64,000 bases of DNA, from NCBI RefSeq assembly GCF_900167025.1, contig NZ_FUXC01000001.1:62001-126000 (forward strand), written 5' to 3'. This stretch comes from Treponema berlinense (lineage in GTDB: Bacteria; Spirochaetota; Spirochaetia; Treponematales; Treponemataceae). A program made the translations under genes and the position numbers. This document shows positions 35,122-41,290 of the stretch, piece after piece. The notes below the pieces were generated by a model. The model made no database searches and was not told the origin of the DNA. It worked only from the letters and a program-made list of their open reading frames with translations. The first letter of the stretch is position 1. The number at the start of each line of letters is the position of its first letter.

Positions 35122-35754
35122 TTAGACTTGTTTATTCAGATTTTTTAAGATGTCAGAGATTGCACGTGCTGCTTTTCCGCGGTGAGAAATTCTATTTTTT
35201 TCTTCTGCTGAAATTTCTGCGACAGTTTTTTTGTATTGCGGAAGATAGACTATAGGATCGTATCCAAAACCTCCGTTTCCTGCCTGTTTTTTTATGTCGT
35301 CGATGAGTTCGCCTTCAAAGGTTTCCTGGGCGACAAAAAAACGTTCACTGTTTATGAGCAAAACCATTGCACATACGTAAAAACATCTGCGGTTTTTTGA
35401 GCCTGTTGCGTTAAGCTGAAGAATAAGGTTTTCATTCTGCTCGTTTTGCGGCATTTTGTGACCATCTGGATAGCCATGCATAAATTCTGGACCCGCATAG
35501 CGTGAAGTGTAGATTCCTGGTGCGTTTCCGAGGCTTTCTACGCAGAGCCCTGAATCGTCTGCAATTACAGGTTCATGGACAAGTTCGTAAAGGGCACGCG
35601 CTTTTATGAGGGAATTTTCGTAAAAAGTGGCGCCTGTTTCTTCTGGATTAAAGTCTATTCCAACGTCTGCAGGAATTAAAATTTCGCAATCAGAGAGAAT
35701 TTCCTGCATTTCTTTCTGTTTGTGCCGGTTACCGGAAGCTAAAAATAATTTCAT
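35122..35754 (-). CDS. rdgB: XTP/dITP diphosphatase (non-canonical purine NTP pyrophosphatase)
   Basis: House-cleaning enzyme that hydrolyses ITP, XTP and dITP to monophosphates; 210 residues, normal length. Signature segments: FLASGNRHKQKEMQEIL at the N-terminus (nucleotide binding), the catalytic ADDSGLCVESLGNAPGIYTSRYAG, FGYDPIV (as GFGYDPIVYLPQ) and the terminal SHRGKAARA. The insert around residues 78-85 (PDGHKMPQNEQ) is common. Monocistronic with its own terminator. Confidence 0.96.
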   Translation of the reverse strand: MKLFLASGNRHKQKEMQEILSDCEILIPADVGIDFNPEETGATFYENSLIKARALYELVHEPVIADDSGLCVESLGNAPGIYTSRYAGPEFMHGYPDGHKMPQNEQNENLILQLNATGSKNRRCFYVCAMVLLINSERFFVAQETFEGELIDDIKKQAGNGGFGYDPIVYLPQYKKTVAEISAEEKNRISHRGKAARAISDILKNLNKQV

Positions 35755-35802
35755 AAACTAAATATACTCCAAAAAAAAAGTGGTTACAACAAACGGATTA
35801 TT

Positions 35803-36735
35803 TTATTCATCGTCGTTTTTGCCGTTTTGCTCTTTGTAATTTTGGGCGTTTTCGATAAATGGCATAAAATTGAGTGTTTTTTGACGGTGGGTTAAAAAAA
35901 ACGAAACTCGCCTCTTTTTTATTCCTGTAACCTTTGAAATTTCCGCAACTGTCGGAGAGACGACGAACCTGTGTTTTAGAAGGCTGTTGATATTTTTCCA
36001 GCTGTTTGTCTGGTTTTCGTATTTTTCCGAAACCGTGTTGTAATAAGATGAAGATGGATCGATTTTTGAAAGTTCAAAAAGACTTCTCTTATGAAAGAAA
36101 AATGCGCGGTTTCTGCGTTCAAGCATAAAATTTCTTTTTGATCTTTTACAGGCTGTCCTTAATTTTAGTTCTTCAATTTCCCGGCAGAAATGTTCATGGT
36201 TCATTTTTAAAAATTCAGATATGTTTTTGAGCATCGCAGGATCTATTTCGTTGCAGGCTTTGCAGGCGCAGATGTGAATAAATTCCTTAAGAATTTCCTG
36301 CTTCTTTTTGCTCATGTTGTCCAATGTTTTTGAAAAATTTCGTTTTGTCTGAAAACTATGATTTTTTTCGATGTAGTCTTCGTTCATTTTTTCCTGCCTG
36401 TATTCAAAGTCAAAAATGGACTGATCTTGCAGGCATTGTTCGCCGGCTTTTGCTTTTATCTGTCTTTTTAGCCAGTTTTTGTAAGTGTGCTTTATACACG
36501 CTCTTAGAAAAATTGTAAAGTTGATGGAGCTGTTTGTGTAATTTTTTACGTATTGGATAAAAACCGAAGATCCGAAGAGTAAAAATTCGCTCAGCTGGTC
36601 TTCTGTAAGCGTACAAAGCCCATATTTTCTTGGATTGTTAAAGATTTCTTCCCAGATGAAGTTTCTGGCCGTTTGTTCCGTAATTTTTTTTGTTTTTAAT
36701 AACTGCGGAATCTGAGTGATTTGAATTTGCTGCAT
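35803..36735 (-). CDS. Unknown protein with sigma-factor-like helices
   Basis: 310 residues from the ATG at 36735 (MQQIQITQIPQLLK), preceded by GGAGG; the longer frame runs into the repeat array and was rejected. Basic, helical, cytoplasmic. Residues about 50-95 (SEFLLFGSSVFIQYVKNY, FTIFLRACIKHTYKNWLKRQ) recall region 2 of sigma-70 family proteins. Residues about 265-290 (VSPTVAEISKVTGIKKRRVSFFL) read like a helix-turn-helix. This suggests DNA binding or a divergent sigma-like regulator, but it is not a confident family assignment. The phased repeat array at 36.8-37.0 kb forms its upstream region. Confidence 0.55.
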   Translation of the reverse strand: MQQIQITQIPQLLKTKKITEQTARNFIWEEIFNNPRKYGLCTLTEDQLSEFLLFGSSVFIQYVKNYTNSSINFTIFLRACIKHTYKNWLKRQIKAKAGEQCLQDQSIFDFEYRQEKMNEDYIEKNHSFQTKRNFSKTLDNMSKKKQEILKEFIHICACKACNEIDPAMLKNISEFLKMNHEHFCREIEELKLRTACKRSKRNFMLERRNRAFFFHKRSLFELSKIDPSSSYYNTVSEKYENQTNSWKNINSLLKHRFVVSPTVAEISKVTGIKKRRVSFFLTHRQKTLNFMPFIENAQNYKEQNGKNDDE

Positions 36736-36813
36736 TTGCTGCCTCCTGTTTTGGAAACAGCAATTTTTATGCCAATTTTTTTTATGCCAAAAATGATGGA
36801 ATTTTCGTGTTTT

Positions 36814-37026
36814 CTTGCAGATTCTTGCAAAATCATCCAAAAAACTTGCAAAAAAATTCATTTTCTTGCAAAAACTTGCAGCTTTCTTGCAAAGTCATGC
36901 AAAATCTTGCAAGAACTTGTAACTTTCCTGCAAAATTATGCAAATTCTTGCAAAATCTTTCAGGTTTCTTGCAAAATCATGCAAAAATTTGCGAAATCTT
37001 GCAACTTTCTTGCAAAATCTTGCAGA
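36814..37026. repeat. Phased TTGCAAAATC array in 41-bp tandem units
   Basis: About 20 near-copies of TTGCAAAATC follow each other at 10-11-bp intervals. TGCA (or a one-base variant) begins at 36816, 36826, 36836, 36847, 36867, 36877, 36888, 36898, 36908, 36918, 36929, 36939, 36949, 36959, 36970, 36980, 36990, 37000, 37011 and 37021: mean spacing 10.25 bp. The longer step recurs at 36847, 36888, 36929, 36970 and 37011, defining 41-bp units. A-runs are therefore in phase with the DNA helix, which predicts intrinsic curvature. It lies between the nrnA stop and the start of the 310-residue gene. Confidence 0.85.
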
Positions 37027-37032
37027 GAAATT

Positions 37033-38013
37033 TTATAAAATTTTTGCAAATTCTTTTTTTATTTCAGGAATAAGGTTTTCCAGCTTGCCCTGAATGCTAA
37101 AACCAGCTGCATTTTTATGACCGCCGCCACCAAAATGAGAGGCAATTGCACTTACGTCACAGTCGTCTCTTGAGCGAAGTCCTCCTGTACAGCTGAATTC
37201 CGTATCTTGGCGCAAGAAGGCAACAGCCTCGATTCCTGTCGTTGCAAGAAGAAGCGAATAAAGCGCGTCGCTGTCACGTCCTTCCTGGCCGTATTTTTTT
37301 GTGTCTTCCAATGTTTCGTATGTAATTGCAAGCTTGTCGTTGCAAACTCTTTCTGTTCTGCCTAAAAGAACTCCGAGAAGTTTACGTGTTGAATAAGGGC
37401 GTCCGCCAGTTATCTGGTCGTAAACTTTTCTAGGATTTACGCCTGCCTGAACGAGCCTTGCTGTCTGTAAAAATACTTCTGTTGAATCTGAATTAAGGAA
37501 TTTAAAATATCCTGTGTCCGTGCTCTGTCCCATAAAAAGATAGTTTGCAACTTCTGAATCTACAGGCCCGATTACTTTTTCGTAAATCTGCTGAACAAGG
37601 CAGCAGGCGGCAGGAGAGGAGGAATCTATTATGCAGTTGTCAGATACATCGGCAGTGAGGTGATGGTCTATAATAAAAGTGTCCAGACCTGTCAAGTCTC
37701 CGTCAATATCTCCAAGTCTTTTTAATTCTGAGCAGTCAAGAATTATAAGCCCTGTTTCTTTTCGTTCCGGTTCTGTTAAAAACTGAGGCGTGTCTGTAAA
37801 AAATTGTGCTTTTGAAGCTATTTCGTTGCGTTTGAACGGACCTGCGCTTAAAAGCTGGTATTCAAGATTTAGCTTTTTTAGAATACAGGCCATTGCAAGA
37901 CAGCTGTAAATGCAGTCTCCGTCTGGTTCTTTGTGTCCGATTATAAAAAAGAAATTGTGCGATTTTAAAAATGATTTAAATGAATCGATTTGTTTGTCAG
38001 TTATGATTTTCAT
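37033..38013 (-). CDS. nrnA: DHH-family phosphoesterase, NrnA-like
   Basis: Bifunctional oligoribonuclease (nanoRNase) and pAp phosphatase type, 326 residues from the ATG at 38013, preceded by AGGAAAA; an upstream TTG was rejected. Metal-binding motifs: IIGHKEPDGDC (DxD), IILDCSE, the DHH triad in IIDHHLTAD, and the DHHA1 motif GGGGHKNAAGF at the C-terminus. Full length and apparently active. Degrades 2-5-nt RNAs and pAp. A terminator sits just upstream and the phased repeat array begins 7 bp after the stop. Confidence 0.94.
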   Translation of the reverse strand: MKIITDKQIDSFKSFLKSHNFFFIIGHKEPDGDCIYSCLAMACILKKLNLEYQLLSAGPFKRNEIASKAQFFTDTPQFLTEPERKETGLIILDCSELKRLGDIDGDLTGLDTFIIDHHLTADVSDNCIIDSSSPAACCLVQQIYEKVIGPVDSEVANYLFMGQSTDTGYFKFLNSDSTEVFLQTARLVQAGVNPRKVYDQITGGRPYSTRKLLGVLLGRTERVCNDKLAITYETLEDTKKYGQEGRDSDALYSLLLATTGIEAVAFLRQDTEFSCTGGLRSRDDCDVSAIASHFGGGGHKNAAGFSIQGKLENLIPEIKKEFAKIL

Positions 38014-38031
38014 AAATTTTCCTGTCAAAAA

Positions 38032-38061
38032 AAAGAGCCATCGTAGAAAGGACGGCTCTTT
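38032..38061 (-). terminator. Rho-independent terminator of the argF transcript
   Basis: AAAGAGCC/GGCTCTTT stem with an internal mismatch region, followed by eight U on the minus strand, downstream of the small exported protein gene. Confidence 0.8.
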
Positions 38062-38106
38062 TTCTTTTTGAGACTCTAAAAAGAAATGTGAATCTTTAGA
38101 GATGTT

Positions 38107-38550
38107 TTAATAAACTATGTCGAATGTATCTTTGTCGGCATTTACCTGAACGTTGCTGTCTGCAACTCCCCAGGCAGAATCTGCGCGGCTTATCGGCATT
38201 GTAAGAATTACCTGTTCAAATTCTCCATTGCGGTAGAGAACTGTCATATAAGGAGACATTCCTGTAGAAAGCTTGCGAAATGCGAGTTTTCTTGGTGAAG
38301 ATTTGTACCATTTTTTTGGAACTACAACATTGCCAACTTCGCGATGACCTTTTGCATACATTACGATGTAAGCATCTTTCTGGTCGAGGACTCTGTAAAC
38401 TGTTACATTTTTGTAACTCATTTCAGATTCATGAAATTCCTTTTTGTAAGAAGGTTCTTTTTTGTCTGCGCTTTCCTGTGCAGTTGCGTTAAAAATGAAT
38501 CCAGCAGAAAGAACTGCAGAAATAAGTCCAACAATGAGAGTTTTTTTCAT
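38107..38550 (-). CDS. Small exported protein, unknown function
   Basis: 147 residues with a clear signal peptide (MKKTLIVGLISAVLSAGFIFNATA, cleaved near AQESADKK). The mature part is basic and beta-rich (YKNVTVYRVLDQKDAYIVMYAKGHREVGNVVVPKKWY). No lipobox. Start ATG after AGGAG; only 20 bp downstream of argF, so probably co-transcribed with it. No family recognised, though treponemes carry small periplasmic proteins of this look. Confidence 0.75.
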   Translation of the reverse strand: MKKTLIVGLISAVLSAGFIFNATAQESADKKEPSYKKEFHESEMSYKNVTVYRVLDQKDAYIVMYAKGHREVGNVVVPKKWYKSSPRKLAFRKLSTGMSPYMTVLYRNGEFEQVILTMPISRADSAWGVADSNVQVNADKDTFDIVY

Positions 38551-38570
38551 CTTGAATCTCCTGGTTATGG

Positions 38571-39521
38571 CTAGATAAGTGCCAGCATGATTGCCTTAAT
38601 CGTATGCTTGCGGTTTTCTGCTTCGTCCCATACTTTGCTTGCGGAACTTTCGAAAACCTCTTCTGTAACTTCCTGACCTAAGACCGCTGGAAGACAGTGC
38701 ATGAAAATTGTATTTTCTTTACCTGTTGCGGCCATAAGCTCTTTGTTTACCTGATACGGTTTAAGCAAACGGGTTCTTTCTTCTTTGAGCGCTTCTTCAC
38801 CCATCGAAACCCATACGTCAGTATAAAGGCAATCTGCTCCTTTTACAACTGAAATATCATCTGAAATTTCAATTTTTGCTCCGCTTTCTTTTGCAAACGG
38901 CGCGCACAAATCCTGAATGTCTTTTGGAGGAAAGAGTTCTTTAGGAGCGAATATTGCAAAGTCGATTCCCAGTTTTGCAGAAATAATCATAAGCGAGCGG
39001 GCTACGTTATTGCGTCCGTCTCCGCAGAAAACCCATTTCAAGCCCTTGAGTTTTCCGAAATTTTCCTGAAGCGTAAGAATATCGGCAAGTGCCTGCGTAG
39101 GATGGAATTCGTCTGTAAGTCCGTTGATTACCGGAATTCCTGAAAATTCTGCAAGCTGCTGTACATGTTCCTGCTTAAAGCCACGGAATTCGATTGCGCT
39201 GAACATTCTTCCGAGGACTCTTGCGGTGTCTTTTACGCTTTCTTTTCCGCCAAGCTGAATATCCTGTGTTGACATGAATACCGGATGGCCGCCTTCTTCG
39301 CCAAATGCAGTTTCAAAAGATGAACGTGTACGTGTAGAGCGTTTTTCAAAGATAAGGGCGATTGTCTTTCCTAAAAATCTCTGGTGAATTTCTTTATTGT
39401 GCGCCTGCTTTTTTGCGAGGATTGCGTAGTCGAGAAACTGTAAAATTTCTTCAGGAGAATAGTCTGCCCAGGTTAAGAGTGAACGTCCTTTAAAAGGCGA
39501 ATCAAATTTTTCCGCTTCCAT
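38571..39521 (-). CDS. argF: Ornithine carbamoyltransferase
   Basis: Transfers the carbamoyl group from carbamoyl phosphate to ornithine, giving citrulline (or works in reverse in arginine catabolism); 316 residues. Carbamoyl-phosphate site FEKRSTRTRSSFE (about residue 54), HPTQALADILT and the ornithine-binding MHCLPA near the C-terminus identify OTC rather than aspartate carbamoyltransferase. Start after AAGGAGG. No other arginine genes are near. Its leader contains hairpin-string element F, and its ribosome-binding region is duplicated upstream of that element. Confidence 0.95.
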   Translation of the reverse strand: MEAEKFDSPFKGRSLLTWADYSPEEILQFLDYAILAKKQAHNKEIHQRFLGKTIALIFEKRSTRTRSSFETAFGEEGGHPVFMSTQDIQLGGKESVKDTARVLGRMFSAIEFRGFKQEHVQQLAEFSGIPVINGLTDEFHPTQALADILTLQENFGKLKGLKWVFCGDGRNNVARSLMIISAKLGIDFAIFAPKELFPPKDIQDLCAPFAKESGAKIEISDDISVVKGADCLYTDVWVSMGEEALKEERTRLLKPYQVNKELMAATGKENTIFMHCLPAVLGQEVTEEVFESSASKVWDEAENRKHTIKAIMLALI

Positions 39522-39540
39522 TTTTATTGTGCCTCCTTAA

Positions 39541-39661
39541 TAAAACACCGCGTTAGCGGCGAGCCACGGATGGCGAGAATCACAGTTTGTGAAAGCAACG
39601 CTTGAGCAAACTGTGATGATAAAAATTACAAGGATGTAATTTTTATCATGCCTCCTTTAAG
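39541..39661. repeat. Intergenic hairpin-string element F (argF leader), flanked by a duplication
   Basis: Successive perfect hairpins: CCGC-GTTA-GCGG (39548-39559), GCCA-CGGA-TGGC (39563-39574), TCACAGTTTG/CAAACTGTGA (39580-39616) enclosing AAGC-AAC-GCTT (39593-39603), and a 15-bp stem ATGATAAAAATTACA/TGTAATTTTTATCAT with loop AGGA (39616-39649). A near-copy of the argF ribosome-binding region (ATTTTTATNNTGCCTCCTT, 39522-39540) recurs at the far end (39640-39658). Confidence 0.75.
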
Positions 39662-39681
39662 ACATTATGGCTGAAAATAAC

Positions 39682-39709
39682 AAGGGCTAGTCAATTTGAC
39701 TAGCCCTTG
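39682..39709 (-). terminator. Terminator-like hairpin after tRNA(CAT)
   Basis: CAAGGGCTAGTC/GACTAGCCCTTG, 12-bp perfect stem, followed on the minus strand by TTATTTTC, an imperfect U-run. It lies 8 bp after the tRNA. Confidence 0.6.
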
Positions 39710-39716
39710 AAAAAAG

Positions 39717-39789
39717 TAGGGGCAATAGGACTTGAACCTATGACATACGGAATATGAGTCCGGTGTTCTACCAGCTGGACTATGCCCCC
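39717..39789 (-). tRNA. tRNA with CAT anticodon (elongator Met, or Ile2)
   Basis: Acceptor GGGGGCA/TGCCCCT, anticodon loop CTCATAT (CAT), T-arm ATAGG-TTCAAGT-CCTAT, discriminator A. It lacks the initiator features (C1:A72 mismatch, three G:C pairs in the anticodon stem). Met and lysidine-modified Ile2 cannot be told apart by eye. CCA not encoded. Confidence 0.9.
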
Positions 39790-39914
39790 AAGTGATTGTT
39801 CAACTATACCAAAGCATAAAAAAAAGGTCAAGTACTAAAATGAAAAAAATACAAAAATTTTTGAAAAAAAATCAAAAATAATTGTCTTTCAGTAAAAAAT
39901 TGCTTTTTATAAAA

Positions 39915-40640
39915 CTATCTCAGGCAGGAATTTGGAATAAAGGTCTTTGCGTAGTTTATAAGTTCTGAGATTTGAGATTCGCTATAAGATGGAAGCGCAT
40001 TATAGAGAGGCTCAAGGCAGTTTCCGGCGGAAAAACGTGCAAACTGCCATGAGGCGTCTTTTGGAAGAATGGCGGCGATATTTTCTATATCTTCTTTTTG
40101 TACGAGTGTCGGAACTAAAACCGTTCGGAATTCTCGGCTGGCGGAAGGATATTCTTTTAATATTTTTATCGATTTTTTTAAGGCCTGTTCATAATCAGTT
40201 TTGTCGGAAATGTTAGAAGAATTTAAAAGCCCGCGATATTTTTGAGGGCTTGTTTTTATGTCCATTGCGATAAAATCCGGCCGTGTCTGCGGGTTTTCTG
40301 TAATTTGCTGTAAAAGTTCTGGCAGTGTTCCGTTTGTGTCCAGCTTGACCTTGTAGTTTAATTTTTTTGCAAAAAGGATGAGTTCCTTTGTGTGAGGATT
40401 TAAAAGCGCTTCTCCTCCGGAAATTGCTAATCCGTCGAGGACGTTTTTGCGTTTTGCAAGGTGGCTTTTAATTTCGTCTAAGGTAAAAAGACCTGTATCG
40501 TCTTGAGTTTCTGTTACTAGCTGCGCATTGTAGCAGTACGGACAGCGCAGGTTGCAGTGCTTTAGAAAAACCGCGGCGCACACGGTTCCTGGAAAATCAA
40601 CGAGAGAAGTTTTTACGAGTGCACCGATTTTTTCATTCAT
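39915..40640 (-). CDS. nrdG: Anaerobic ribonucleotide reductase activating radical-SAM protein
   Basis: Radical-SAM activase, 241 residues, expected to generate the glycyl radical of the class III reductase. The [4Fe-4S] motif is CNLRCPYC (about residue 29). Also seen are LVKTSLVDFPGTVCAAVFLKHCN (landmarks), the SAM-binding ISGGEALL and KLDTNGTLPELL. This is the longer PFL-activase-like NrdG type that goes with redoxin-containing nrdD operons. It follows the radical/redoxin gene by 46 bp in the order nrdR-nrdD-(radical/redoxin)-nrdG. Confidence 0.92.
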   Translation of the reverse strand: MNEKIGALVKTSLVDFPGTVCAAVFLKHCNLRCPYCYNAQLVTETQDDTGLFTLDEIKSHLAKRKNVLDGLAISGGEALLNPHTKELILFAKKLNYKVKLDTNGTLPELLQQITENPQTRPDFIAMDIKTSPQKYRGLLNSSNISDKTDYEQALKKSIKILKEYPSASREFRTVLVPTLVQKEDIENIAAILPKDASWQFARFSAGNCLEPLYNALPSYSESQISELINYAKTFIPNSCLR

Positions 40641-40686
40641 ATAATCTGTTCAATTTATTTTGCTGTCAGGCAATAAGATTGTTGTC

Positions 40687-41262
40687 TCAGACTGCCTGTG
40701 CCAGATTCATTTCTGGAATTGAAGTTTTTATGTCTTCTACGCTGTGTGCCCGCGCGATTTCTGTTCCGTTTTCGTCATAGAAAATTACTGTTGGAGCGGA
40801 AAATACGCCTTTTGCGGCTGCGATTCTCAGGCCTTCGTCCGTGTCAACATCGATTAACTTTCCTGTAAGATTTAGTTCTTCCATAAAAGCTTTTACCGGA
40901 GGGCAGTTTGGACAGGTTTTTCTCATAAAAAACTCATAGTCTGCCGGCGCTGATGATTCTTCCGTGCCTGCGCTTTCGTTTTTTGAATTGATGTTGTTTT
41001 CTGAATTGGATGTTTCGTTAAAAAGCGTAGCCTGTAGTTCCTGCTGGCAGTCCGGCTGGCCTGAAAAAGTTTCGTCTACTGTAAAAAGTTTTCGATGATT
41101 GTATTCGTCGCGCTTTCCTTTGTTCCAGTTTTTTACGGCACGGTAATATCCTACGATTCTTGCATAGACTTCAGTCTCTGTTCCGTGCACGTTTTTGAGT
41201 TCTTCTTTTAAAGATTCAATCTGCGCGTCGAGTTCTTCGATTGTTTTTGTCTGCTCTGTCAT
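40687..41262 (-). CDS. Detached glycyl-radical segment of NrdD fused to a redoxin domain
   Basis: 191 residues. Residues 6-26 form a short charged helix. Residues 29-60 (TETEVYARIVGYYRAVKNW...NHRKLF) match the C-terminal glycyl-radical tail that ends ordinary NrdD proteins (EVYSRVVGYYRPVQNWNKGK), making Gly38 the predicted radical site. A linker follows (about 62-107, Asn/Ser/Glu-rich). Residues 108-185 form a thioredoxin/glutaredoxin-like domain with CPNC (117-120) and the cis-Pro loop FSAPTVIFYD. The ATG has its own GGGAG, 28 bp after the nrdD stop, so this is a separate gene, not a frameshift. Expected to complete NrdD and supply reducing equivalents. Confidence 0.85.
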   Translation of the reverse strand: MTEQTKTIEELDAQIESLKEELKNVHGTETEVYARIVGYYRAVKNWNKGKRDEYNHRKLFTVDETFSGQPDCQQELQATLFNETSNSENNINSKNESAGTEESSAPADYEFFMRKTCPNCPPVKAFMEELNLTGKLIDVDTDEGLRIAAAKGVFSAPTVIFYDENGTEIARAHSVEDIKTSIPEMNLAQAV

Positions 41263-41290
41263 TTTTTATCTTCTCCCATTTATGTTTATG

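Noticed and set aside
36814-37026. CRISPR array
   Set aside because: The repeats are about 10 bp with no unique spacers and there are no cas genes.
36721-37073. Two plus-strand open frames giving Cys/Lys/Leu-rich repetitive peptides
   Set aside because: They are translations of the phased TTGCAAAATC array in two frames, with no ribosome-binding site and overlap with nrnA; repeat DNA stays open in several frames.
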